In this document: positions 1 to 11,087 of the stretch, piece by piece | Position numbering within the stretch: position 1 is the first letter of the stretch | How the letters are laid out: every line of letters starts with the position of its first letter | From: Labyrinthula sp. Ha | Taxonomy: Eukaryota; Sar; Bigyra; Labyrinthulida; Labyrinthulaceae | Length of the DNA: 64,000 nucleotides | Reading direction: 5' to 3' | NCBI GenBank assembly: GCA_015227615.1 | Contig: JAALGZ010000004.1 | Location: 1,674,001 to 1,738,000 of the forward strand | The notes under the pieces: generated by a model | Told to the model about the DNA's origin: nothing | The model's input: only the letters and a program-made list of their open reading frames with translations | The model's database searches: none | Made by a program: the position numbers and the translations under genes

Positions 1-1
1 T

Positions 2-532
2 ACGATGACAGAAGGGAATGTTGGTACGTGGCAAGTGAAAGAAGGCGACGAACTGAACGCTGGTAGTGTAATATGCGAGATAGAAACAGATAAAGCTACT
101 GTGGACTATGAAGCTCAGGATGATGTGTTTTTGGCTAAAATATTGGTACCGGAGGGAGCTCAAGGAGTTGCTGTTGGAATGCCTATTGGTGTCACAGTTG
201 AAGAAGCTGATCTTGTACCTGAGTTTGCTAATTTCACGCTCGATGACATTCCCACGGAGCATTCCCCTACAGAAGAAGTTCAGGCAACAAAGTTGGAGGA
301 ACCAAAGATCGAAGTCCCAAAATTTGAAAAAAAAGAACCAGAAAAAGTAGTAGAAAATCCACCAGCTATGAAAGCTGCCCCTGCTCCTGTAGCGATTCCT
401 GCAGTAGAAAAGAAAGTCGACATTTCTTCTCCAGTAATAGAGCAACGCGTTGTTCCTAAGAATCCTTTAGCAAAATTAATGGAGGAAGAAAGGTTGGCAT
501 ACAAAGAAAAATATGGCACCACTTTTTTGTAA
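2..532 (+). CDS. Lipoyl-domain protein, PDH complex E2/E3BP-like (5' end missing)
   Basis: The gene enters from the left edge; codons before the first visible Met read Thr-Met-Thr-Glu-Gly, as inside the lipoyl domain of pyruvate dehydrogenase E2 or E3-binding protein (family pattern SPTMTEGN), so the true start is outside the window. The lipoyl domain fills about the first 75 visible residues, with the lipoylated lysine in ETDKATV. A Pro/Glu/Lys/Ala-rich linker follows, then a short NPLAKLMEEERLAYKEKYG stretch that resembles the first half of a peripheral-subunit-binding domain. The protein then stops, with no catalytic acetyltransferase domain. Family knowledge: lipoyl-plus-binding-domain proteins without the catalytic core act as E3BP in mitochondria. 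The stop looks real because the convergent PP4 gene ends 10 bases later. A truncated E2 or another lipoyl carrier cannot be excluded. Confidence 0.82.
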   Translation, partial: TMTEGNVGTWQVKEGDELNAGSVICEIETDKATVDYEAQDDVFLAKILVPEGAQGVAVGMPIGVTVEEADLVPEFANFTLDDIPTEHSPTEEVQATKLEEPKIEVPKFEKKEPEKVVENPPAMKAAPAPVAIPAVEKKVDISSPVIEQRVVPKNPLAKLMEEERLAYKEKYGTTFL

Positions 533-542
533 GTTATTAAAG

Positions 543-1550
543 TTACAAGAAATACTGCGGCTCAGGAAGTTTCTTAGGAACACCTCTTACACTCGCAGGT
601 GCCGCTTTGAATATTTTATATTCAGACGAAAGATTTTCATCGATTTCCATAATGCTGGCATCATTGCCGCGCCGGTAGCAGTAATTTGGAGCACTCCAAA
701 CGGTGACAATTTTCTTGTTAAACAGTTCATTGTATCCTGCAAGAGCAAGCTGGTGCGCACGTATTATCTTCGCTACGTCATTGGTATGGCAAAACTCATT
801 GACCGCTTTTTCTCCGAAAAGAAACCCTGCACCTCTTGGACTTATGCCCCACTCAGCAACAGCCTCTGGATCTGACCACAAGAGATCACACATAGGTCCA
901 TCATGAGGAAGTTCTTGGAAGCGATCAAGCAGAAGAATGTCTTCAAAGTTTTGTATGCTTGGGCTTAACCCTCCATGAACACAGAAAAACTTTTCTGAAG
1001 ATTCCGAAGAAGAGATAATTGCACTCAGTGACAGGTGATCAAATACTTCCGTGCAGTTCTTCCACACGTTGACAGATCCATATTTCCGAAGTACTTCGTC
1101 ATAAAACCCATAAACTTGGGTAATTTGTCTGCACTCATGGTTTCCTCTGATCAAATGTATTTTATCTGGATATCGGACTTTAAGTGCAAGAAGTAGCTGG
1201 AATGTTTCGACAGAATAAAATCCTCTGTCTACAAAATCACCCAGGAAAAGGTAATTCGTCTCAGGCGCATTTCCTCCAACCTTCAACAACTCCAAGACAT
1301 CATAAAACTGCCCATGAACATCTCCACATACTACTATAGGGGCTCTCAGCTGTAGGATATTTGGGTTTTGAATCAAGAGTTCCAACACTTTGTTACAAAG
1401 ATCTTGAACTTCGTCTTCAGGTAATGGCTCACACCTAAGAAGCTGTGCGATCTGTCTATCAAGATCGCTATTTGTTGATGAATGCTCAGCTGGAGAGATT
1501 ATTTTTGGTGGAGCAACAGGTTCAGGTACACTTTCTGTTAAGCTTGGCAT
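543..1550 (-). CDS. PPP4C: Serine/threonine protein phosphatase 4 catalytic subunit
   Basis: Single-exon, 335 residues; a PPP-family metallophosphatase. The metal-binding signatures are all present: GDVHGQ (about residue 76), GDFVDRG (about 104) and RGNHE (about 136). [16 protein letters not shown] near residue 28 and [16 protein letters not shown] are closest to PP4 (PPX) rather than PP2A or PP6. The C terminus is PQYFL, matching the PP2A/PP4 tail whose last Leu is carboxymethylated; the usual DYFL has Gln for Asp here. Oddities are a 27-residue Ser/Pro-rich N-terminal extension and a short Ser-rich insertion (SSSESSEK) before FFCVHGG. The family dephosphorylates nuclear and centrosomal substrates as a complex with PP4R2/R3. 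It is convergent with the lipoyl-protein gene, so their 3' UTRs must overlap or be almost absent. Confidence 0.93.
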   Translation of the reverse strand: MPSLTESVPEPVAPPKIISPAEHSSTNSDLDRQIAQLLRCEPLPEDEVQDLCNKVLELLIQNPNILQLRAPIVVCGDVHGQFYDVLELLKVGGNAPETNYLFLGDFVDRGFYSVETFQLLLALKVRYPDKIHLIRGNHECRQITQVYGFYDEVLRKYGSVNVWKNCTEVFDHLSLSAIISSSESSEKFFCVHGGLSPSIQNFEDILLLDRFQELPHDGPMCDLLWSDPEAVAEWGISPRGAGFLFGEKAVNEFCHTNDVAKIIRAHQLALAGYNELFNKKIVTVWSAPNYCYRRGNDASIMEIDENLSSEYKIFKAAPASVRGVPKKLPEPQYFL

Positions 1551-4500
1551 GTTTTCTGGACATGTATTAAATTGCGATTATTTTTTTTTTGTTTTTTCCG
1601 TAGTAATGCAGTATTCAGTTTCTGGATGTAGGTGCTCTTACATTGCACCTTGGTGGTTCAGTCTTGTGAAAAACAATAAGTCATTACAAAAGAATATTTT
1701 GAAACTTATCTCTTTATTTCAACTCCAAACCTATCTAAAGTAATGTTATAGTACTACTCTATTGTAGTATACTAATGGTTTTGCAAACATCGAAAGAGAT
1801 GTGGGACTGGAGGAATAAGCACTGTAAGCTGACCTCACTTGAAGTGCAAGAACATCCAATTACATAGGAAGGGATATTTGATAGCTCTAATTTTGCACAA
1901 TATACCATCATGATGTCTAATGAATCAATGGGAAAAATAACTAAGGTCCAGTAAAAAATTAAAAGCAAGAATGAACTTCTTTGACGGAACACATGAGAAT
2001 AGTCCATTAGTGAGACAAGGTTTCGAAAAATTGCTTACGAACTTAGTTCTAAGGAGTTATTTATATAGTTAGAGTAATGGAAAATTATTCTCAATTGATC
2101 TTATGTGAAAACTCTTATCAAATAAGCTGCTCTTTTACTTAAGAAAGTGTAACTCTGCAATTTTAAGCATGATCACTATGATAGATTATTATCAGACCTC
2201 TCCTAATTGAAACATAATTTTTAGAGCTATATACATCTATTATAACAGTTATGAGTACAACATAATCATAAGCGCTTTCTACAAGTTTGAAGCCCCGATT
2301 GAGGGGAAGTGATCAGAAAACGAAAGCAGGATACAACGTATTGTTATTAAATGGATCACCAAATGAACATTATAATACTTCTTTAATATCTGAAAGCTTA
2401 CTCACTTCAAAATAAACCTGCCAAACAGCTTCATAAAATTTTATACCTAAATTGAATTTAAATACCTGGGCATAGACTGCAGGCGTATTTGAAGACAATG
2501 TCTTAACTTAGAAAAAAATATTTTCATTGATTATGAGAAACTTGTAGCTTAGTGTTTTAATCTTATCGCTTTTTAAAGCCCAAATAAAGGCACGAAATTA
2601 ACCGTTTTTAAATGGCTGTGCAATATAGAGCTGGAAAAACAGACAAACCAATGGATGGGGCTTAAACCTGGGTTATCATATAGAAACTTAAGCTCGTACA
2701 GATCCCCATCAAGAAATTACTCAGATTCTAAAATTTATATATCACGATTAGTGAGGTGTCTTGAAGACAGCATAGTAACAGTTTTACAATTATAGAGCTA
2801 CAGTACCGCTGCGCATCACTTTGTTAAGAAATTCTAGATACTACAAATTTACAGTTTAACAGATCTACTGAAAACTTTAGGTAACTTCGAAATCTTTGCT
2901 AATGTCTGCCATGGACTCTATCAGCTGGTTGTTATGATACTATAGTAAAAACATTGATCTACACAGTAGTTTAGGAAGTAGAGGTATATTGTGTAGATTC
3001 TCAGTCGGGCATCTTTCGGGCAAGGTTGTGGACATGGTAGCAGGTGAAGAAGAATGATTAATTATGCCATATGTTATGATTTATTACTCTGAACAACTAT
3101 TTACTACATTTTCTTTCATAATACTTAGCGTAAATCTTTATTCAAGCTGCACACTAAACTAGAAAGAATTACTCTCATATTCAGTTTTTCATAGTTGTTG
3201 TGAGCAAAGAGTAATGCATCTTGGGTAGGGAATTGATTGTGGAGAAAAACGTGAGATATCCTTATATTCTTAATCATTCATCGCCGGTATGTACGCTTAG
3301 AAATTAGCCTTACGTGTATGTGATTCTAGTACCTGAGTGTAATTTTTTACGAGATTTGATGCATAGATATATGTATCGAACTGTTTGCCTGTCCCCCAAA
3401 AAAGTGTCAAAACCCAACAGATGGGCTGGGGAAAAACTTGGAATAAGGTATTTAGCGAAAGAAATATGTATATCTTTTATTCAACCAACAGTTTCACTAA
3501 AATCAGTTTTTCTAATATACGTCTTGGGTTGGTGGCGTGGTCACTAAAGCAAAGAAATGTACCTTCATATTGGGGTCAGTAATTTAAGTAAGGGTAACAA
3601 GATTTCAGAATAACTTTCAGCATTGATTATAAAGCCATGTCTAGCACAATAATCCAACATAGGTTTATTAGAAAAACATGTTAAAGATTGTTTATTAAAC
3701 TCCATGTGTATCTAATAAAGAAAATTTACACTCATTTCTTGGGAAGATTAGTCTTAAGGATTAACTCAAATATGAATACGGGTATTATGGTGACCACCTA
3801 CGATAATAATAAATAAAATGTGAACACTAAATAAAGTTACAACATTTTTTGCAATGGGAAGTACTTATAGTGCAATATTAGTATGCAAGTCACCTTTTCA
3901 AAATAATGGCCTATATTATGACGAAATTATTTAATTATCTTAGCATTGCAACGCCAAAAACCCCTCTATAACATCTTTTTAAAGTTTCTTGTTGAAGACA
4001 AACAGTTTCTTGAAAACGGACTGGGGATGTTAAGTTTTATACTGATAGAACTTGCTTATCTATTCAATATTTGACTCTTATAATTTGTAGAATACATGAA
4101 ACTGAACTAGGCTGCCATTGGCTCCTTCGCACAAGCGTTTGATCAAATATGAAGAGGAGGCCCTAGGATTGGTAAGGTTTCCGTGTTAACCAATAGCACG
4201 TGCTTCCAATACTCGCTTAACTTCTATAGTCAATAAAAAGGAGCATAACAATATTTTCTGTTTTTTTATAAATTCTCTAATTGTATGAAGAGTTGAAAAT
4301 AGTTTTACAAAGTTGTAGTATGGAAGAATGATGCTGAAAGAGTAGGTAGTTATCTTTTCACCAACCTTAGCTCTGTTTTACGCAGCATAAAAAAAAGAGC
4401 ATTGCTATGTGATAAAATTAACCTCTAAACTGAATTTCCAACCGAGGATATATAGAATGAAAAGGTTTTAAAATTTTTATGTATGTTTAAAGGGGTTGAC

Positions 4501-5676
4501 CTTATTCAGTGTTAAGAGCACTCTTAGAGTAATAATAGAAGTACATTACTGCAAATATATGCTTGAAATAGTACTCAAATCTGTAAACCAAAATATTAAT
4601 GAGTTTTTTTCTTATATCCAAGTATTACTAGAATATTATTATCTGTTTTCTTACAAGAATTGTTTTACTTATTTTGCTTTTTTACCACAGAAAGGTTGTT
4701 GTACCGAATATTGTCCCTAGCATAGCACTCTTAACCTCTATTAAATCTGAGCTATTTTGAAGGTGTTATTGTCGTTCTAAACATTTTCTGTGAGTTACTT
4801 ACTAAATATTTAGCTCTTTTGTTAAGGATGGTTAGAAGTATAGACTTGTGTTCCAGTCATTTCGCAACCTTTTTAATGTTTCTATTAGACTCTACACGTG
4901 CCATAACCAATCAACTGCAGGTAATACTAGATACAATATAGGAAGTTGACGCTTTTATCATCTGCAAGCAATTATATTTGATTAAAATCATAATAAAAAT
5001 CTTTAAGCAAATTATTAGCTGAAAAAGTGTCAAAAAAACTTTCAACGGACATAGAGTTTAAATCACTATCTCTTGCTCAACTATTTAAAAAATATCTAGA
5101 TATCAGAAAACTTTCCTCAAAAAAATTCATTGAGTACAGTTTCCCACTAGTTATGTCATTCAGGGAATATGAGACCTCAACAATGATCCAGTCGCTAAAA
5201 CCTCAAAGTATGGTGTTGGACAGCAAAACAATATTATAGAAAATACATTATTGTGCATCCAATATTCTCTCCTTAGGAGTTTTTATAAGGTCCACAGGTA
5301 TCCTTTTCCAGGTAAATAAGAAAATCATAAATATATATATCATCTCTACCCAGCTCTTTTATTTCCTGACTGATGTGCCAACGAAACCTTCCAAAGACAT
5401 AACAGTCTTGTTTCATAGTTTTCTTGAACGATCTTCCAACTTTGAATTATGTTTATATATTGCTTTGGAATTTTACAATTCCTCTTTGATTCAAACTCAT
5501 TACAACACCTTTTGAAAAACATGTTGTTATTCTTATTTATTGTCTATGTGACTACAAATGACAGATTAAGACATACTCGCTAAGATGTGTGTACTGCTAA
5601 TTCATTGGTTTATTCAGCCAATAGTTTTTACTGAAATATATATCAGTCAACTATTGAAGAAAGAGGAAAAGAAGTT
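1551..5676. other. Gene-poor AT-rich interval
   Basis: About 4.1 kb with no supportable host gene. Open frames here are 60-82 codons, lack family motifs and are of the size chance gives at this base composition. One short stretch near 4110-4185 resembles a retroelement RNase H (listed separately). Upstream sequence for the 5677 gene, including its promoter, must lie at the right end. Confidence 0.6.
4110..4185 (+). mobile_element. Possible fossil of a Ty3/gypsy-like RNase H segment
   Basis: A short coding-like stretch on the + strand reads like the E-x-EAL-x-LV part of the RNase H region in LTR-retrotransposon polyproteins. Only this fragment is seen; no LTRs or other parts were recognised nearby. 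The element is broken and old. Identity is weak. Confidence 0.25.
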
Positions 5677-6615
5677 ATGGACATCTCTCTTCTACTTCAA
5701 AACTACTATTTTCTAAATCAAGCAACTGATTTTGGTACCAAAATTTTTCGTTCAAAACCAATACTTATATTTACACCTCTCGTACACAAGTTATATAAGC
5801 TTGTGTACCAAGAAGTAGACAAACTTGTTGAGCTAGAAGTTAAGACCTCACCCACAGAAACAATATCACCGTATGTAGAGTTTGGATTGTTTTCATACCT
5901 ATATAATATATCTAATCTCATATATAGTCTGATGAATGATCAACTAGTTTTTGGAATACAGTTGACGGGAGGTTCTTCCTTGGAGTTGATTCTCAACCAA
6001 GCTCATTGTTCTATGATCACAAGTGTCGGACCTGTTTCAAGTGATTGGATTAACACTGAAAGTAAAAATTATCTTGATGTAAAAGAACAACATAAATCTA
6101 TGGAACTTAGAAGTATATCTTCTACTGCAATGCAACAGAGGTGTTCTGTTAGACCTATTCTGCGGAAACCTTTCAAAGCCAAATCATACAAAGAAGCATT
6201 ACTCGGATTTTGTGAGGAAACTGAAGAAGATTTTATGAAAGGTATTTGCAGCAGTTTAGTCAGCCAAGTAGTTAAGGAACGCAGATTGTTACACTTTGCA
6301 CCGTGCCCAGATATCTTTCAGTATCCGAGAGATCCTCTAGATTGTTCTCTGGAAGAAAAGAATAAGCTCTTTGGTCAGGAACTAACACAAAAAATGTTTG
6401 AGGAAGATAAAGAGAGTAATACAAGCTCTGAAGTGAGTTCAGTTTCTAGTGAAGATGACTCTGATTCCTTTTCAGAAGAGTGTTCAGTTGATCTAGAAAA
6501 CTTTGACTTTGGTCCAGGTAGTTGGTGTATTGGTGATCCATATTTCACAGATGCTGAAGTTACTCGATGGACTTCTAATGTCAACAACTCTGACGAATAT
6601 GAAGATAGTGTTTAG
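5677..6615 (+). CDS. Unknown 312-residue acidic-tailed protein
   Basis: Single open frame, far longer than chance predicts here. I do not recognise the family. Visible features: a mixed hydrophobic N-terminal half (residues 1-120) rich in Leu, Tyr and Ile without a clean membrane helix; a middle basic segment (RPILRKPFKAKSYKEA); and a C-terminal Ser/Glu/Asp tract (SSEVSSVSSEDDSDS) of the kind phosphorylated by CK2, ending DEYEDSV. A nuclear or chaperone-type role would fit such a tail, but that is a guess. The start at 5677 is the first Met after a purine-rich leader (GAAAAGAAGTT before ATG). It is convergent with TIM23, 261 bases between stops. Confidence 0.7.
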   Translation: MDISLLLQNYYFLNQATDFGTKIFRSKPILIFTPLVHKLYKLVYQEVDKLVELEVKTSPTETISPYVEFGLFSYLYNISNLIYSLMNDQLVFGIQLTGGSSLELILNQAHCSMITSVGPVSSDWINTESKNYLDVKEQHKSMELRSISSTAMQQRCSVRPILRKPFKAKSYKEALLGFCEETEEDFMKGICSSLVSQVVKERRLLHFAPCPDIFQYPRDPLDCSLEEKNKLFGQELTQKMFEEDKESNTSSEVSSVSSEDDSDSFSEECSVDLENFDFGPGSWCIGDPYFTDAEVTRWTSNVNNSDEYEDSV

Positions 6616-6876
6616 TAATTTAACAGTCATGGTCTTTCTTGTTTATTAAATTATAACCCATCAAAACCAATTTCCTTCTCGGTAAACCTACAATGTTCGG
6701 CTGCGGTGCCAGATTGAATCGAGCTCTAATAGAAAAGAATATTAAAAACAGTAAAAACAGGTTGCACGTATAGAGATAAAAATAAGTCAGAACGCAGCTA
6801 TTGATGTTTAAGATTGAAGTGGCAACTGAGTTCAATCAAACTTTTCTTTAGCCTCCCTAACTTGGATGGAGAAACT

Positions 6877-7494
6877 TCATCGATAGTTCAGCATATGTCT
6901 AGCAGCCTCTACTGTAAATACTAATCCGCCTCCCATAACACCAGCAAGTGACATAGTCTTCAAACCCATCGTACTTTTGTACATTAACCCAGTAACCATT
7001 CCTGAAAGCACTGGGGTAGAAACTTCTGCTGAGAAATGATTATCCTTAAACACATCTTTGAATTTTTCATCCAAATGAAGTCCTCTTTCAAGAAAAGCGT
7101 CTGTCAAACTAAACATCAACGCTAAACTGCCGATAGCGTTACCTACTCTTGACCCTCGTCGTCCACAAGCATTCAACACTGAATTTAACCTGATCTTAAA
7201 CTTGTTGCTTGGGCTTGTGCTTAATCCTTCAAAAAAGCCATAGGCACCTCCAAGGAGAATTCCTGATAGATAGGTTGTTCCCACATTCAAGAAAGTTTTT
7301 TCGGTCCATCCTCTTCCTTTAATGTCGTAGTTTAGGTAATCCGGTTCAGGTACAGACGAGGAAGCATAACCAGGGGAAAGGGTTTGAGGATTTATTCCGC
7401 GAATTGCAGCTAAAGGATTTGGTGCTGAATACTGATATCCTTCTGGTTCCGCTGGTGCGTCTAGATCCGCGGCATTTAAATCAGTTGATGACAT
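6877..7494 (-). CDS. TIM23: Mitochondrial inner-membrane translocase subunit TIM23
   Basis: 205 residues, single exon, normal length for the family. The N-terminal 70 residues are hydrophilic and Pro/Ala-rich (the intermembrane-space part in known TIM23). The Tim17/Tim22/Tim23 core follows with Gly-rich helices: FLNVGTTYLSGILLGGAYG, then NACGRRGSRVGNAIGSLALMFS, GMVTGLMYKSTMGLKTMSLAG and a last helix to residue 205. The arginine-rich loop between helices 1 and 2 (KIRLNSVLNACGRRGSR) is the classic signature. Family role: channel of the presequence translocase with TIM17 and TIM50. TIM17 or TIM22 are less likely given the long N-terminal extension. Confidence 0.93.
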   Translation of the reverse strand: MSSTDLNAADLDAPAEPEGYQYSAPNPLAAIRGINPQTLSPGYASSSVPEPDYLNYDIKGRGWTEKTFLNVGTTYLSGILLGGAYGFFEGLSTSPSNKFKIRLNSVLNACGRRGSRVGNAIGSLALMFSLTDAFLERGLHLDEKFKDVFKDNHFSAEVSTPVLSGMVTGLMYKSTMGLKTMSLAGVMGGGLVFTVEAARHMLNYR

Positions 7495-8667
7495 ACTGTT
7501 CTGTGGCTTTGTTATCTACCTGAAAGTGGTTCGTTGCGAAAAGCTTGAGTTTTGGGCAGAGTTTAACCCAATATTCTTGCAATGAGTCCCAACACTAAAG
7601 CAGTACTAGAAGTGCTACTTCACCATTTCATACTCAAACCAAATAAGTCTTAGTATGTTCTTCTTGTACCTCATAATAGTTTCACTGTGGTTGCCAATAT
7701 AGATACAGGGTAAGAAATGCCTATTGCATATTTTATCTCCATTCCTGCGCCTGGCCTCTAGCTCTTCTTGAATCAAGTTAAGGCCCTGCAATCGAAAGTA
7801 GCGTTCCTATATAGTACAAATCATGTCAGCAGGTGCCTTTTGGAACCAACATAAGAAAGTTCGTGTAACGTTAATTTATCCTATAGTTTCAATTCGCGTT
7901 GAATTTTCACTACAAAATACATCAATATTATCAAGGCTCAGGTAATACAACAATTGAAGTACATAATTAGTAGTTATTATTTCAGATTCCTTCTAATAAT
8001 GGATTGTATTATAGCTTAGACATGTTTACATTTCACACCCAACTTTTTTATTTTAATCAGAGGCACAGCTGAGTTGTGGTTGAAAGCAGAGTTGGCGATT
8101 TAATGTCAATTATTGTCTATCCAAAATTCCATGGGTTATGCTCATGATACCCCCGAATTATGTTTATATGTATGAACATAGTTTACATAAATGACGGTAG
8201 TTTGGCTCAAGATAGCTTAACAAGCTTTAATAGTTAAGTCTTCCTTAGACAAAGTTAGTTTCCTCAGCTTCAAAACTTTTATTCATGAATTGCTTAAAGA
8301 GTTTCAGAAACGTTTCTTGTATAATCTCTCAAGCATGGTTGATGTCCTTTTCCATTTCTGTGGATCAGTGCTTGGAGAAAAGAATCTCTTTGCAAGACTT
8401 TAGACCGAATCTTTACAGGTTATGAAAGTTTGTAGGTTCCAATGGCTTTGACTGTTATCAAACTATAGAAACTTTCCCTCATACCAATTTTTCATTTAGG
8501 TAAACGGTGCTCGTATGGTGAAAACTTGAAGCAACCATGATCTATGCGATCAACATCTCTTCTACAGTTCAAAAACAGTAGCTTAGAACAGGTATCGCCT
8601 TTTAATGTTTCGGTATTGGGTTATTGAAGATATTTTATTATGATAGTGTCTGACCTATTTTCCCTGA
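7495..8667. other. Intergenic interval upstream of TIM23
   Basis: About 1.2 kb. Holds the TIM23 5' region at its left end and otherwise no gene, RNA or repeat that I can recognise. Confidence 0.55.
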
Positions 8668-8675
8668 ATCCAGCC

Positions 8676-9147
8676 TAGGTGTGGGATTTAATTTACTGAT
8701 AATTTATCAACAAGAAACTTGCCAATATTCTTATTATTGATTGATTCTGATAATTTCCCAACCATTTTTATAGATTATTTATAATCAAATGATTATTTCT
8801 GCAAATCTGTTTCTCAAGGCCTTGGGCCAAATAGCCAAGAAAAATATTTTTAATTTTTGAGTCGTACGTAAAACTTTAAAAAATTAGATAATCGGCACAA
8901 CAACATTTTATTGCCGGACAATTCCCATGTCATATTGCGAGTTTTTAATGGTTTTCATATTGTACAAAAAATATGAAAAAAAAATTCCGCGATTTAGAAA
9001 AGAGTCACATAGCTCCTCCATATTTTGATAATCAAAATAAGATCAGAATTATCTGATAAAAATAAAAATCCCAATTATTTTGTTGATAATCAGAATCAAA
9101 ATGATTATCAAATAATTATTGATAATTTTCATCAAATCCCACCACTA
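8676..9147. mobile_element. hAT-type MITE with terminal inverted repeats and 8-bp target duplication
   Basis: A 472-bp, very AT-rich segment begins TAGGTGTGGGATTT and ends AAATCCCACCACTA; reverse-complementing the end gives TAGTGGTGGGATTT, so 12 of 14 terminal bases match the start. The flanks are ATCCAGCC (8668-8675) and GTCCAGCC (9148-9155), an 8-bp near-perfect target-site duplication. TIRs starting TAG/CAG plus an 8-bp duplication are the hallmark of the hAT superfamily. The interior has repeated GATAAT/ATTATC motifs able to pair, and no open frame for a transposase, so it is a non-autonomous element. One mismatch in the duplication and two in the TIRs suggest moderate age. Confidence 0.75.
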
Positions 9148-9199
9148 GTCCAGCCTGGTAGGTAGGCAGGTAGAAACTGTTTGATTTATAGATTTCAAC

Positions 9200-10910
9200 A
9201 TATATGGTAATGAATTCTTGTAAGCAATATTAAGAGAGTGCTGAACAAGGCAATGGGACGGTATGAGCAAGGGTTTTTGGTTTATCCTTTCTGTTTGTAC
9301 ACAGCAATTATCTTACTAGAACAAAATTTTGCTTGGGTTCGTTGTGGTATTTTGCCTACCCTCATGTTGTTTTGCATAGTTTGAATTGCGACTCTCTGAG
9401 CAATTTCAGGAATTTTCAGATTTTCGTTATATATTTCATCTCCTGGTGCCCCATTATTCTTTAGGGATCTATTATTGAGATTGACTTCTTCAAGTGAAAC
9501 TGGATGCATATCACTGTCGTCCTTAAGCTACGGTTAGAAAATTTGTTGAGGGTAATACCCCATTTCATCTTCAGATATCTCGGCTGACGGTATAGAAGGG
9601 TGTTGCTGCTCCTCCATATACTCTCTCGGGATTTCAAGTCTTTGATGCTAATAAATTATTGTTCTAACTTCCTTTTTTCGGCAGTCATTTTATAGACTGG
9701 CTTAAGCAGTTGAATTAGGTTGCATGCTCTTCTACTGCTTTTGTTTAGGAGCTCTTGCTGTGTTTCTGCTGCTACACTATCAAGCCAGACATTCCAATCC
9801 TCTCTTGAGGTGTCTCTGGCTTCATTTGTCAAAGTGTTTCTTTATTGCCGTATTTCAGTGCTCCAGCGGTTGTGTTTTCTGTCAATAATTCAACTGCTTT
9901 CGCAGAGTTAAACCTCCCCTGCAGTCTTGTGACTGATTGAGGGAAAATCTTCTTCTGTAACCTAGGAACTACGTTCGTTAACTCAAGCTAACCCTACTAA
10001 TACCTAGGATTAGTTTTTAGATATTTTTGAGGCTCAGCGTCAAGTTGTTTTCCAAGCTCAGGGTTATTCTCAAATGGAACAAGGTTTTTAGTTGGTTGCT
10101 GAACGAATGAGGATGTCTTATTTTTGAAGATCCCAGATAGTTCAGTTTCAATAGCGATATGATCGTGTTTCTTCTTTTCCCAAGAGCTTTCTGATATATC
10201 TAACCTATACTCCAATATGTGCATAGCAGGTACTTTGCTTGTAATAACAAAGCCGATTTCAGATGGATTAAGCTGAGGCTTTTTTGGGAAATAGGTGATG
10301 TGGCTGTGAGAACAATTCCTACCTGTGGCTGCTTTGTGATTCATAATAGACAGCTTATAGTTTCTCTATAGGTTACCAAGTAATTTTTCATTGGTATTAG
10401 TGCCGCTAGAATATCCAAGTTGTTGTTAATGCATAATTCTTTCCGAGATTTTTGTGCGTTGAAATCACCAATAAGTATTATAGTTCTTCTTCTTAAGAGA
10501 GTATTTAAGTCATGAGAGAAAACTTGAATGTATCACAACTGCTGATTTTGAGTTAGGAGTACAGAGATTACAAAGGGTAGTAGTTTATTTCCGAAAGAAC
10601 TTCAGAACCAGTTGTAAGATTCTATCCCTACGTCCTCTAGTTAGAGAAACTCGGTTGGTGACTTCTTCCACGATAAACATCGCTAGATCTGAAAACGAAA
10701 AAAATTGGCTTAGTAAATCCACCTACCTTTATCGCAGTTGATTTCTTCCTCTTTCCTGGAATCTCTTGAAACATCTTTGTCTAGTTCTTGGACAAGAAAA
10801 AATCTTGGTTTTGAGTCCTTGATAACTTGTATAATAAAGTTACGCTTAAACAAATTAAGACTATTGACTTTCAGAGAGATCCAATTAAATCTCTTCTTCT
10901 GAAGGCTTAC
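9200..10910 (-). mobile_element. Decayed LINE (APE-type endonuclease plus start of reverse transcriptase)
   Basis: Reading the minus strand from 10910 down, fragments appear in the order of a LINE ORF2: the endonuclease N-terminus (SLKVNSLNLFKRNFII, then a QE-like motif) near 10880-10760; ILIGDFNAQ, the endonuclease GDFN motif, near 10480-10440; the endonuclease C-terminal part in 10344-9997 (DHIAIETEL near its end); a linker in about 9840-9650; and reverse transcriptase N-terminal blocks in 9509-9282 (LKNNGAPGDEIYNENLK, KIIAVYKQKG) and near 9265-9200 (SYRPIALFS). The frame changes several times and stops are present, so it is a pseudogene-like copy. The RT palm with its YADD box and the 3' end are not found; the copy ends near the MITE right flank. 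The endonuclease type argues for an L1/CR1-like rather than R2-like clade. Confidence 0.78.
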
Positions 10911-11087
10911 TTCGATTATATAGTTTCTTACTTCAGTACTCAGGTTTCTTTTGTGTGACTAATCTTTTTATGTGTTTTTCTTTCTTTGTCGAAACCAAAA
11001 CTATTGAAATACATTTGAAACTTGTTTGCCCATTCACTGTCCTTTTTGGGCAAGTGTTCTCCGCGTATTCATTAGACAAACGAAAGT

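Noticed and set aside
6620-6835. 71-codon minus frame between the unknown gene and TIM23
   Set aside because: Starts with TTG, has a Phe/Leu-rich run, and no motif or plausible splice partner was found.
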